Of a DNA stretch of 13,713 nucleotides, positions 1-6,178 are shown one piece after another; position 1 is the stretch's first letter, and each line of letters opens with the position of its first letter. The notes beneath the pieces are model-generated. The model had not been told where the DNA came from. It did not search any database and saw nothing but the letters and a program-made list of their open reading frames with translations. The stretch covers positions 1 to 13,713 of the forward strand of contig JAYTCK010000009.1 of NCBI GenBank assembly GCA_043736515.1, read 5' to 3'. The translations under genes and the position numbers were made by a program. The stretch is from MHLP01 sp043736515 (GTDB taxonomy: Bacteria > Patescibacteriota > Minisyncoccia > Phycocordibacterales > UBA6899).

Positions 1-29
1 CCCCCCCCCCCCCCCCCCCCCCCCCCCCC
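1..29. other. Poly-C run at contig edge, probable artefact
   Basis: The first 29 bases are all C, followed directly by ordinary sequence. Nothing else in the window has such a homopolymer. Its position exactly at the end suggests a technical artefact, for example reverse-complemented poly-G from two-colour chemistry or an assembly end. A real homopolymer cannot be excluded from sequence alone. Confidence 0.7.
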
Positions 30-167
30 GCGGATCCCAGTTTTCAACAAGAAAGAAGACTATTCGGAAGACCGGAGAAAACATAAATTGACCACATGAG
101 TTATAGAAATACAGTGCCTGACCGCGTTTCTCCAAAAAGGCTTTTGTGGGGAGAGTTGTAGATTATA

Positions 168-207
168 AATCGTGAAAATCGATGTTTTTAAGCAGATTTT
201 CACGATT
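168..207. promoter_or_regulatory. Inverted repeat just upstream of the fic promoter, candidate operator
   Basis: A 13-bp perfect inverted repeat (AATCGTGAAAATC at 168-180, GATTTTCACGATT at 195-207) is separated by 14 bp. Allowing one unpaired base it continues for another four pairs. It ends 3 bp before the -35 hexamer, and a related half-site (AGTGAAAA) lies inside the promoter spacer around 221-228. There is no T tract, so it is not a terminator. A repressor or activator site is inferred; the binding protein is unknown and could be the Fic protein itself through its C-terminal region. Confidence 0.55.
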
Positions 208-210
208 ATA

Positions 211-238
211 TTGACAAAACAGTGAAAAAACCTATAAT
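211..238 (+). promoter_or_regulatory. fic promoter, TTGACA-16-TATAAT
   Basis: Perfect consensus -35 (TTGACA, 211-216) and -10 (TATAAT, 233-238) hexamers are spaced by 16 bp. The ATG lies only 9 nt beyond the -10, so transcription would start 2-4 nt before the codon, or at it. The mRNA should be practically leaderless, and no Shine-Dalgarno site is present. Confidence 0.8.
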
Positions 239-247
239 AAGTGTATT

Positions 248-1144
248 ATGCCAAAAACGCTGAACGTTTTTCAAAAAATACCGTCTCTGCGAGAGAGATA
301 CTATAAAGCCTCAACAGGAAAAGAGGCTTTGCTTCAACTCATTAGTGAAGCTGAAGTTTCCGATCAGGTGTACAACTCAAACGCCATTGAAAACAGTACA
401 CTCTCCCTCGAAGAAACAGAAAAAATACTTCTGCAAATCGATCTCGATCGTTTTGTGAGCGAGCGAGAGATCTTTGAAGCGAAGAACCTTGCGCGAGTCG
501 TGTCGTATATCGATAAGAAAGCCAAGGAGCAAGAGCTTGGTCTCGATGTTATCTTATCTCTCCACAAAATGCTGATCGCGAATATTCGGGATGATATTGC
601 CGGAAGATTTCGCAGGCATGATGAATATGTTCGGGTGGGAAGCCACATTGCACCGGCCCCGCAGGAAGTTATAGGAAGACTTGAAAGAATATTGGCTGAA
701 TATAATGCATCAAGTCATGAAAATATTATTAAACGCATCGCGCGTCTGCATCTTGATTTTGAGCATACGCATCCTTTTCTTGACGGGAATGGTCGCATCG
801 GGAGAGTGATCAGCAATTACCTGCTCATACGAGAGGGATTCGTGCCGGTGAATATTAAATTTATTGATCGGGGTATGTATTATGATGCATTCAAGGAATA
901 TGATAAAAACGGATCAACGAAAACAATGGAGGCGATAGTCGGCAGATCACTCACAAATAGTTACCATAAAAGACTCGCGTATATCGAGGATGCCGAGATT
1001 CTAACGCTTGCAGAATATGGAAAGCTAAACAAGCTCTCGCATTCCAATTTGATCAACAAGGCAAATAGACAAAGTATAGAAGCTTTTCATGAGAAGGGCG
1101 TATGGAAGATTGGTGTGACGCGCAAAAAGCATAATCATGAATGA
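248..1144 (+). CDS. fic: Fic-domain protein, probable protein AMP-transferase
   Basis: 298 residues. The complete Fic signature HPFLDGNGRIGR lies at residues 175-186, with catalytic His175, the phosphate-binding GNG and Arg183/Arg186. An upstream SNAIEN motif (44-49) matches the (S/T)xxxE(G/N) auto-inhibitory helix, so this is a class II Fic protein with its inhibitor in cis. Glu48 would block productive ATP binding. The family usually transfers AMP from ATP to a Ser, Thr or Tyr hydroxyl of a target protein. The C-terminal part (about 252-292, including LSHSNLINKANRQSIEAF) resembles the small helix-turn-helix or excisionase-like tail of some solo Fic proteins; this is an inference. No antitoxin gene is adjacent. 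The start at 248 fits the consensus promoter 9 nt upstream and implies leaderless translation. The target is unknown. Confidence 0.93.
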   Translation: MPKTLNVFQKIPSLRERYYKASTGKEALLQLISEAEVSDQVYNSNAIENSTLSLEETEKILLQIDLDRFVSEREIFEAKNLARVVSYIDKKAKEQELGLDVILSLHKMLIANIRDDIAGRFRRHDEYVRVGSHIAPAPQEVIGRLERILAEYNASSHENIIKRIARLHLDFEHTHPFLDGNGRIGRVISNYLLIREGFVPVNIKFIDRGMYYDAFKEYDKNGSTKTMEAIVGRSLTNSYHKRLAYIEDAEILTLAEYGKLNKLSHSNLINKANRQSIEAFHEKGVWKIGVTRKKHNHE

Positions 1145-1384
1145 AGCAAAAACGAGGGCGGAATAAATTGAGGCGAAGCTGAAAGGAGTGGGGGTGGGGA
1201 TTTATTCTGATCCTGTTTTTCCTATTCTCTAATTCGCGCGAATAGGCGAATAGAGGATGAGAAGTGGGCGGCGCAGTTTAGGCAAAAGTAGAAATGGTAT
1301 TAGACCATGAAAAAGGTCAGAAATGTGGACTCATCCCCAGTTTCTCTGGAATCCCCAAACGAGCCCAATAACGGAAATGACGAC
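1145..1384. repeat. Gene-free spacer with overlapping hairpins (1221-1253)
   Basis: This 240-bp spacer separates the convergent fic gene and metal-cluster operon. I see no gene and no T-tailed terminator for either side. It contains an ATTCGCGCGAAT palindrome (1232-1243). It also contains two alternative pairings of CCTATTC (1221-1227), with GAATAGG (1240-1246) or, through its CTATTC core, with GAATAG (1248-1253). The three structures are mutually exclusive. Confidence 0.45.
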
Positions 1385-1960
1385 TTATGACCTTCTGAGC
1401 ACCTTGCTTCCAAAATGACCTAGACCAAGGCCAATAATGAGTGCGATCACGCCCCACGCATATTTAGCCGCGTCATGAGAATTGCTCTCGGCAGCACTTA
1501 CCCCCGTACCTGCAATATCTGCCCCTTCAACTACCTTAAAATCAAACTCGGCTCTAATTTCGTTGTTATCCCCCGAAGGCTTGCTTTGCACAAAAGTGAC
1601 TTCCGCAACGTAATCTCCCGGTTCTTGAATCGCTACGTCCATTTGTCCACCAGGCATAAAGTCTTTAGGTCCAACTACGTTTGCCAAAGCAATCAAACTA
1701 CGATCTTTTTTGGCAAAAGCGATATAAGCATTGTCGTAAGCTACTTCGTTCTGGCCGCTCTTATCACGCAGTCCAAACTGATAGGTAATAGCGTATTTGG
1801 TATAAATTTCCGGAGCGTCAGCTGTGGCTTCGAAGGTGATTTGGTTATCACCGACTGCTTTATTCTGCGAGACAAGCATTCCGTGTGCCGACACGAGCGA
1901 AAAATTACAAAGAATACCTGCAAAACCTAATGTGACGATAAATTTTGTTATATTTTTCAT
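1385..1960 (-). CDS. Exported membrane-anchored beta-rich protein with mature N-terminal His-Gly
   Basis: 191 residues. Residues 1-25 are a signal peptide (Lys-containing start, hydrophobic core, VSA before the cleavage site). Cleavage after Ala25 would leave His26-Gly27 as the mature N-terminus, as in copper-binding CopC-type proteins, where the amino group and first His bind metal. The middle (about 30-145) is rich in alternating beta-strand pattern, including DYVAEVTFVQ. A single membrane helix (about 167-186) followed by KVLRRS anchors the C-terminus. The gene is the last of a four-gene operon, 4 nt after the preceding stop, without a Shine-Dalgarno site, suggesting translational coupling. 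I do not recognise a named family. A metal-binding extracytoplasmic domain is an inference from the N-terminal His and the HupE-type neighbour. Confidence 0.75.
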   Translation of the reverse strand: MKNITKFIVTLGFAGILCNFSLVSAHGMLVSQNKAVGDNQITFEATADAPEIYTKYAITYQFGLRDKSGQNEVAYDNAYIAFAKKDRSLIALANVVGPKDFMPGGQMDVAIQEPGDYVAEVTFVQSKPSGDNNEIRAEFDFKVVEGADIAGTGVSAAESNSHDAAKYAWGVIALIIGLGLGHFGSKVLRRS

Positions 1961-1964
1961 GGAG

Positions 1965-2558
1965 TTATTGTTGTTTAATAATGACTTGCTCTGGTGTTGC
2001 CCCTTTTACCCCAAAGACTTCGTAGTAGCCGGATGTGGTGAGTGTGACGGTTGCCATGTTGCTTGTATTGTTCTTGAAATACCAGCCATGCGTACCGGGA
2101 AAAGAAGCGACAAATGATCCATGCTCATCTTTGGCGGCATCTTTCTTCTCGTAGCTTTCAAAATATCCCTCTCGGCCCCTTGGTTCACCATGAAACTCAT
2201 ACTCGATTTCTTTGCTTGCCGTCCACGAGAACAGCATCACTCCGCCTTGCTCTATAATGAATTTATATTCAAAGCCCTGATGCGGAGCAAGTCGAAGCTC
2301 CACCATATTTTGTTTGTACGTTCCGGATTGTGCCTGATAACGTGGAGCGGTATCTGCCGCACCTGTTTTGCTCTCTACAAGCCCAGAAAAACCGAGTGCT
2401 TTCCCGATCCCCGTTGGATCAACGCCATACTCTGTCGGTAATATGGCGACAAAAAGGATAATGAGCGCCACAGTCAAAGCAACACCAGTTGCCTTGAGAA
2501 TTGACTTCTTGGAGTGCGCTTGCGCTTCTTTAGTTTCATTGACGATAGTGTTTTGCAT
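1965..2558 (-). CDS. Transmembrane-anchor protein, HupE-associated type
   Basis: 197 residues. A short cytoplasmic N-terminus is followed by one membrane helix (about 22-40). The motif LPTEYGVDPTGIGKALG (40-56) directly follows it. As I recall, this motif is typical of proteins annotated as transmembrane anchor protein in proteobacteria, often beside HupE/UreJ genes. The extracytoplasmic domain (about 80-185) is probably beta-rich and has conserved-looking His93, His123, His146 and His157, the last in GTHGWYFKN. The gene starts 6 nt after the HupE-type stop and ends 4 nt before the next start, so the three are surely co-transcribed. The likely role is as a partner of the permease at the membrane; the ligand is not visible. 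Gene identity is fairly sure, function is not. Confidence 0.75.
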   Translation of the reverse strand: MQNTIVNETKEAQAHSKKSILKATGVALTVALIILFVAILPTEYGVDPTGIGKALGFSGLVESKTGAADTAPRYQAQSGTYKQNMVELRLAPHQGFEYKFIIEQGGVMLFSWTASKEIEYEFHGEPRGREGYFESYEKKDAAKDEHGSFVASFPGTHGWYFKNNTSNMATVTLTTSGYYEVFGVKGATPEQVIIKQQ

Positions 2559-2564
2559 AGTGTT

Positions 2565-3311
2565 TTATTTAAGTAAGAATCCTGAAATTTGATACCCCAT
2601 AAGAAGAAATCCCCCGACCATGATAACAGTATTGGCCACAAAAGCGTGCTGTAAAAAATTTTTATTCAAACGCCAGTAACTCAAAAAGAGCAGCACGGCA
2701 GTGAGCGCAAGAATTTGTCCGATCTCGACCCCGGCATTGAAACTCAAGATGTTGGTCACCAGACCCTCTTTGGCAAGCGTGAACTCCTGAAGCTTGGTTG
2801 CCAAACCGAAGCCATGAAATAGACCGAAGACCGTGACGGCTACCTGCATATTAGGCTGGAATCCTAAAAACTTTTTGAAGCCCCCCATGTTGTCAAACGC
2901 TTTATATACAACAGAAAGACCGATGATGGTATCCACTATGTATGCATTTGCATGAATACCACCAAGTACGCCGACAAGGAGCGTGATGCTATGACCGACA
3001 GTGAATAAGCTTACGTACCAAGCGACATCTTTGAGTTTATAGAGAAAGAAAATGACACCCAACAAAAAGAGAAGGTGGTCATAGCCGGTTACCATGTGCT
3101 TTGCGCCCAAATAGAGAAACGAGACGATATTTGCCCCCTGATTGCTTTCAATGAACGCCGCGTCTTCCCCCGAAACTCCGTGAGCCGAGGCCGCAATTGG
3201 GAAAGAGGCGGTCATACATAAAAATACCGCAACGATGGCAACAGAAAAAGAAGTCCTAAACGTGGAACAAAATTGCGCACTCACTGACAGATTTGCATTA
3301 CGGAATTTCAT
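2565..3311 (-). CDS. HupE/UreJ-type membrane permease (HupE_UreJ_2-like)
   Basis: 248 residues from the chosen start. An N-terminal signal peptide (about 1-43, ending AASA) would again leave a His-Gly mature end (His44). About six membrane helices follow. Key motifs are HMVTGYDHLLFLLG (72-85), which contains the HX5DH signature of HupE/UreJ and NiCoT nickel/cobalt permeases. The others are VGHSITL (105-111), FGLFHGFGLA (162-171) and FNAGVEIGQ (191-199). HupE members import Ni2+; the metal for this subfamily is less certain. An in-frame start at 3371 would overlap the upstream gene by 44 nt and add residues before a plausible signal peptide, so the ATG at 3311, 16 nt after the upstream stop, is preferred. 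No Shine-Dalgarno site is seen. It is the second gene of the operon. Confidence 0.88.
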   Translation of the reverse strand: MKFRNANLSVSAQFCSTFRTSFSVAIVAVFLCMTASFPIAASAHGVSGEDAAFIESNQGANIVSFLYLGAKHMVTGYDHLLFLLGVIFFLYKLKDVAWYVSLFTVGHSITLLVGVLGGIHANAYIVDTIIGLSVVYKAFDNMGGFKKFLGFQPNMQVAVTVFGLFHGFGLATKLQEFTLAKEGLVTNILSFNAGVEIGQILALTAVLLFLSYWRLNKNFLQHAFVANTVIMVGGFLLMGYQISGFLLK

Positions 3312-3327
3312 AGATTTAAAACGGTTG

Positions 3328-3549
3328 CTAGTCTTTTTTTCTAAAGAACGCAAAGCCCGTTCCAACAACAAGAATTCCGAGTACAGACATAACTGCTATT
3401 TTTTGATTTTTGCTCGCGGGCTGAGCGATCGCTTCTTCAGCGTCGGTGTGATCAGTGTGACCATCTGAAGCCTGTGCGAATGTTATGCTTGGTATTGCCA
3501 ATAAGGACAGTGCGCCCGCTACCGCAAAAAACTTATTAATTGTTTTCAT
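3328..3549 (-). CDS. Small exported His/Asp-rich membrane protein
   Basis: 73 residues. Predicted signal peptide 1-25 (ITFA before the cleavage site), a short acidic and His-containing exposed segment (DGHTDHTDAEE, 29-39), then a single membrane helix (about 50-69) and a basic FFRKKD tail. The exposed HxxH plus acidic cluster could bind a divalent metal ion. It is the first gene of the operon with the HupE-type permease, which starts 16 nt downstream. No family is recognised. The promoter is unclear: TATGAA ends 5 nt before the ATG (3555-3560) and would give a leaderless message, but it is a weak match. No Shine-Dalgarno site. Confidence 0.7.
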   Translation of the reverse strand: MKTINKFFAVAGALSLLAIPSITFAQASDGHTDHTDAEEAIAQPASKNQKIAVMSVLGILVVGTGFAFFRKKD

Positions 3550-3571
3550 GTTTTTTCATAATTCATTAATA

Positions 3572-3589
3572 AAGAACACCTCTGTTCTT
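3572..3589. promoter_or_regulatory. Inverted repeat upstream of the metal-cluster operon
   Basis: AAGAACA (3572-3578) and TGTTCTT (3583-3589) form a 7-bp inverted repeat with a 4-nt centre, 22 bp before the start of the first operon gene. It could be an operator for a metal-responsive repressor. Read on the minus strand, it could instead be a weak terminator for the upstream gene that ends at 3887, because TTCTTTATT follows. Confidence 0.4.
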
Positions 3590-3762
3590 CTGCTCTCGGT
3601 GTTTTGTGTGGAGCTCCTGTTTTGTGGCAGTCCAGCCACTCTCATGAAACTTCCGCAGCAAACTGACGTATATAAACTCCCTGTTTAAGGTATTGTCTCA
3701 AAGAGCGTTACTTGAGCATGATGGAGCGCAACATATTTCTTCAATACGTAATTTTTACATAC

Positions 3763-3793
3763 GTCGCAACTACAGATTCTGAGCAGTTGCGAC
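3763..3793. repeat. 9-bp inverted repeat in the gene-free stretch 3550-3886
   Basis: GTCGCAACT (3763-3771) and AGTTGCGAC (3785-3793) are perfect inverted arms around a 13-nt loop. The surrounding 337-bp stretch has no convincing gene or RNA gene. Neither strand has a T tract right after the stem, so a terminator is unlikely. An operator, or a structured 3' end of the 3887-4219 transcript, remains possible. Confidence 0.45.
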
Positions 3794-3886
3794 TCAATAA
3801 TAAAGAGACTCATTCTTTCAGAAGCCGCTGCCGCTGGAAGCTGCGGGGTATTAAACCCAGGAGAGAATAAAGTAGTTATATATTAT

Positions 3887-4219
3887 TCAATATGCCTTTG
3901 AGTGAAGGATACCTCGTGAAAATAATAATCGGAAAAGATTTGTGGACGCGTAAGTATCATGGTTGTTTACGGCCAATATCCTCACAAGAAAGAGCAAAAA
4001 ATATTCATGAAAAATGAAAGGGATCAAAAAGGCGGTGGCTATTACCAAAAAGGGGATGTCTTCTTTCACACAGCAATAGTGAGAGAGAAGTGGTTGCTCC
4101 GCAACATCATGAGCATGGCCGTGAGGGGTTAGCAGGTGCCCAAACATGCCCACTATAAACACAGAGAAAAACAAAGCTGAAGTTACGGCCCATGATTTTC
4201 GAGAAATGTTGAATTGCAT
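3887..4219 (-). CDS. Small membrane protein with PHGHAHD motif
   Basis: 110 residues. Two or three hydrophobic segments (about 11-30 and 56-83) flank an exposed loop containing PHGHAHD (32-38) and SHYCC (46-50). This mix of His and paired Cys could bind metal. The frame stays open up to 4303, but a strong extended -10 lies 7 nt before the ATG at 4219, so that start is preferred. The upstream extension would lie before the promoter. The gene is on the same strand as the HupE-type operon but 337 bp upstream of it, so it is probably a separate unit with a related job. No family is recognised. Confidence 0.6.
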   Translation of the reverse strand: MQFNISRKSWAVTSALFFSVFIVGMFGHLLTPHGHAHDVAEQPLLSHYCCVKEDIPFLVIATAFLIPFIFHEYFLLFLVRILAVNNHDTYASTNLFRLLFSRGILHSKAY

Positions 4220-4226
4220 AACATTA

Positions 4227-4235
4227 AGTATAACA
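4227..4235 (-). promoter_or_regulatory. Extended -10 promoter TGTTATACT, predicts leaderless mRNA
   Basis: On the minus strand TGTTATACT is a near-perfect extended -10 element (TGnTATAAT). The ATG at 4219 follows after 7 nt, so the transcript should begin at the codon or within a base or so of it. No good -35 is visible, as is usual for extended -10 promoters, and there is no Shine-Dalgarno site. Confidence 0.6.
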
Positions 4236-4513
4236 TGATTGAAAACAATGAGAAGTGACCTGTGACCGTCCTGTGTGAAAGAAAACTGACACAATACAAA
4301 CAAGGTAAGCGAAACGCTTTCTTGATTTCAAGTATGGCGGGCGGAAAAAAATTGAGAGGGACTCTCCACCTACCGTGGCGGGTGGTTTCCTATTTCGAGG
4401 ACTCAATAAAGGAGTCACAGATATTTTTTTGCTAAAAAATTCTGCGACCCCGCCTCACGCCGTCGCGCTCCGGCTCCCACAAAGCTGGGTTCCCGAAAGC
4501 CAGAGCTCACCCT
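4236..4513. other. Gene-free stretch upstream of the 4219 gene
   Basis: I see no supported gene here. The stretch holds small inverted repeats (AAGCG/CGCTT near 4310; GACTC/GAGTC around 4400-4416, followed on the plus strand by a T run). Its right part, from about 4441, is more GC-rich and leads into the tRNA-related repeat. Open frames crossing it look like chance. Confidence 0.4.
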
Positions 4514-4617
4514 TTCGAGTCCGCTACGGAGCAAAGCAGTTTGCTCCTATGGTCCACAGGAAAATTAAAAAATCCCCATTGGGATTTTTGTTTCCTGTGG
4601 ACCATAGCGGACTCGAA
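4514..4617. repeat. Inverted duplication of the tRNA-Ala 3' end, split by a palindromic insert
   Basis: The right arm (4591-4617) is the T-arm/acceptor end of the tRNA gene plus 7 trailing bases. The left arm repeats the same 27 bases in inverted orientation but in two pieces, 4514-4526 and 4550-4563. Between them is a 23-bp insert (4527-4549) built around the palindrome GGAGCAAA-GCAG-TTTGCTCC (4528-4547). CTA occurs on both sides of the break (4524-4526 and 4547-4549), as a 3-bp target duplication would give. The tRNA terminator lies in the centre. This may be a trace of a small mobile palindrome or of recombination at a tRNA attachment site; neither is proven. Confidence 0.75.
4568..4589. 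terminator. Bidirectional hairpin terminator after tRNA-Ala
   Basis: A 9-bp perfect stem AAAAATCCC / GGGATTTTT has a 4-nt loop. Reading from the tRNA (minus strand), the stem is followed by T, TAATTTT. It starts 9 bases beyond the mature tRNA 3' end, a typical distance for a tRNA terminator. Confidence 0.75.
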
Positions 4618-4670
4618 CCGCTCACCTCATCCATGCCATGGATGCGCTCTACCAGATGAGCTAATGGCCC
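4598..4670 (-). tRNA. tRNA-Ala (anticodon GGC)
   Basis: A full cloverleaf folds on the minus strand. The acceptor GGGCCAT pairs with ATGGTCC, including the G3-U70 wobble pair that is the alanine identity element. The D-arm is GCTC/GAGC. The anticodon stem CATCC/GGATG has the loop ATGGCAT, giving anticodon GGC. The T-arm is AGCGG-TTCGAGT-CCGCT. The discriminator base is A, and CCA is not encoded (the genome continues CAGG), so CCA must be added enzymatically. The gene is 73 nt. Confidence 0.95.
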
Positions 4671-4682
4671 TACGTGCTCCAC

Positions 4683-4711
4683 ATAGTAGCGAATTACTCA
4701 GGACAGCGCAA
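4683..4711 (-). promoter_or_regulatory. Probable tRNA-Ala promoter, TTGCGC-17-TACTAT
   Basis: On the minus strand TTGCGC (4706-4711) and TACTAT (4683-4688) are spaced by 17 bp. The -10 ends 12 nt before the mature tRNA 5' end, leaving a short leader for RNase P removal. Confidence 0.5.
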
Positions 4712-4766
4712 ACGCATTGATACGTTCATTTGAGCTTCACAGGCGCTACGCAGTGTTAGGCAAAGA

Positions 4767-4794
4767 TTGACAGTCTTGCTTAAAGGCATAAAAT
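4767..4794 (+). promoter_or_regulatory. Promoter of the LysM/transglycosylase gene, TTGACA-16-TAAAAT
   Basis: A consensus -35 (4767-4772) and a good -10 (4789-4794) are spaced by 16 bp. The predicted start near 4801 gives a leader of about 78 nt before the ATG at 4879. This contrasts with the leaderless genes in the window. Confidence 0.65.
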
Positions 4795-4867
4795 TATTTT
4801 CTTGTTCTTTGACAACATGAATTGGAGAGTACGAGAGTTAACGAAGTGAGATCATCATACATTTTTT

Positions 4868-4872
4868 GGAGG
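4868..4872 (+). promoter_or_regulatory. Shine-Dalgarno site GGAGG fixing the start at 4879
   Basis: GGAGG is followed by 6 nt and then ATG at 4879. This is the clearest ribosome binding site in the window. It rules against the in-frame upstream start at 4822, which would add 19 non-hydrophobic residues before the membrane helix. Confidence 0.8.
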
Positions 4873-4878
4873 TTAACG

Positions 4879-5967
4879 ATGAGAAATATAGGAAAAGAAC
4901 TCTGGCGATATCGAATCTCGGCAACGACCTTTACGGTTATTTGTGCTCTGCTGCTTATTGCTTACGTTGTTACGAAGAAAGTGTCCACCCCATCCACACA
5001 CACCGTTGTCATCACGACCGCTGTTCCGTCTGTCGCCCCAGAGGCTCCTCTAGTACCGACAATTTACCTTATCAAAAAAGGGGACACGCTCACCAAGATC
5101 GCTCGCAGCGCGTGCACGGGCGTGGAGACGCTCGCTCTGCGGAACAACATTCTCAACCCCGACAAAATTTATGCAGGAAAGAAACTCACTTACTTAAAAG
5201 GCCAACAATGCACTCCGGAATCGGTAAAGTCGAGAACTTTTCCGGAGAAGCATCTCGATCGACCAAGTATTCGAGCTTCTCAGGAAAAGTTATTACATTC
5301 CCCACCCACGAGCGCAAAGCAACCCGCGAATTCTGCTGATTCTGCAAAGATTACTCAACCCGCAAAGAGCACCGAGAGCACCAAAAACCCGAAGAGTGAA
5401 AAAAATTCTGCAGAACTGATGACTCCTGCGAAAACCCCAGCATCATCTCCCGAAGCACCACGTAGTGCCGTGAAGGAAGATGGTTGCAAGTCTGCCGGTG
5501 ACAAAATTGCCGATTACGACAAGCGAATTCTTGCACGAGCTCTGTGTGTAAAGCTGTTGTATGGCGAGTTTATCAAGGATGCGGTGCTTCAGGACCCGCG
5601 AATCAGCCATATTGATGTTGTTGCAATCATGCTCCACGAATCACACGGAAACCCAAGGGCGGTGTCGCCATCAAAGGTTCCTTGTCTTGGACTTATGCAG
5701 TTGCAACCACCCACCGCCGTACAGTATGGCGTAGACGAAAGTATGATCTTTGACCCGAAGGAAAACATCCGAGGGTCTGTGCGCATTCTTTCTGCGTATA
5801 CGTATCGGTATTTCAAAGGTAGCCGAGACTACGGACTCGCGGCGTATAACCGTGGACCGAATAGTAAGCTGCTCCGGCAAAAGGACTTTGATCCCAATTC
5901 GCTTGCATACGTGCAGCACGTAAAGAAAATCTCGCAAATTCTTATAAGCAATCGCTTCGCTCTATGA
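4879..5967 (+). CDS. Membrane-anchored LysM lytic transglycosylase
   Basis: 362 residues. A membrane helix (about 15-32) anchors the protein facing outward. A LysM domain (about 62-105, with KKGDTLTKIA and NPDKIYAGKKL) binds the glycan strands of peptidoglycan. A Ser/Pro/Lys/Ala-rich low-complexity linker (about 112-200) spans the wall. A soluble-lytic-transglycosylase (SLT) domain (about 244-355) cleaves the MurNAc-GlcNAc bond. Its signatures are MLHESHGNPRAVS with catalytic Glu254, GLMQL (271-275), and AAYNRGP (321-327). Cys79, Cys111, Cys203 and Cys223 lie in extracytoplasmic parts, so disulphides are possible. The start is set by GGAGG at 4868. The gene stands alone between its promoter and a hairpin terminator at 6068. 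The role is wall remodelling or growth. Confidence 0.9.
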   Translation: MRNIGKELWRYRISATTFTVICALLLIAYVVTKKVSTPSTHTVVITTAVPSVAPEAPLVPTIYLIKKGDTLTKIARSACTGVETLALRNNILNPDKIYAGKKLTYLKGQQCTPESVKSRTFPEKHLDRPSIRASQEKLLHSPPTSAKQPANSADSAKITQPAKSTESTKNPKSEKNSAELMTPAKTPASSPEAPRSAVKEDGCKSAGDKIADYDKRILARALCVKLLYGEFIKDAVLQDPRISHIDVVAIMLHESHGNPRAVSPSKVPCLGLMQLQPPTAVQYGVDESMIFDPKENIRGSVRILSAYTYRYFKGSRDYGLAAYNRGPNSKLLRQKDFDPNSLAYVQHVKKISQILISNRFAL

Positions 5968-6067
5968 GCTGTCCCGTTTCTGTTTCTCTGACTTCGCCTC
6001 CCTACCCACTCTAATTTCTTGTTGCGTTCATCGTTGTATTTTCAAACCGTTCCTTAGTTGTGCGTCC

Positions 6068-6092
6068 AAAGCCTCCATGTGGAGGTTTTTTT
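6068..6092 (+). terminator. Rho-independent terminator after the transglycosylase gene
   Basis: CCTCC-ATGT-GGAGG forms a short GC-rich stem flanked by AAAG and TTTTTTT. It lies about 100 nt after the stop codon of the LysM gene and just before the next promoter. Confidence 0.75.
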
Positions 6093-6101
6093 ACACAGCT
6101 G

Positions 6102-6110
6102 TGGTATAAT
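6102..6110 (+). promoter_or_regulatory. Extended -10 promoter TGGTATAAT of the signalling locus
   Basis: A perfect extended -10 element directly follows the previous terminator. No convincing -35 is seen. A start near 6117 would give a leader of about 60 nt before the ATG at 6179. No Shine-Dalgarno site is seen before that ATG. Confidence 0.6.
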
Positions 6111-6178
6111 TTTTACATAGCCTTCTTGAGAAAATCGACCGCACATTTTCGTTATTATATTTTTTTTACACGCTATTT

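Noticed and set aside
1..29. Poly-C as a biological feature such as a phase-variable tract or telomere-like end
   Set aside because: It is a pure homopolymer at the extreme end with no gene attached; an artefact is the simpler reading.
1475..2592. Overlapping plus-strand frames opposite the metal cluster
   Set aside because: They are antisense to genes with signal peptides and membrane helices and have no ribosome sites or recognisable domains.
3718..3870. 50-residue plus-strand frame starting ATGATGGAGCGC
   Set aside because: No ribosome site, no promoter, basic and low-complexity C-terminus, and it overlaps the 3763-3793 inverted repeat. Probably chance.
4375..4659. Plus-strand 94-residue open frame
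   Set aside because: It runs antisense through the tRNA-Ala gene. Its SGLEPLTSSMP-like end is the typical spurious translation of a tRNA antisense strand.
4822..4878. Upstream start of the LysM protein
   Set aside because: GGAGG lies 6 nt before the ATG at 4879, and the extra 19 residues do not fit a membrane-anchor start.
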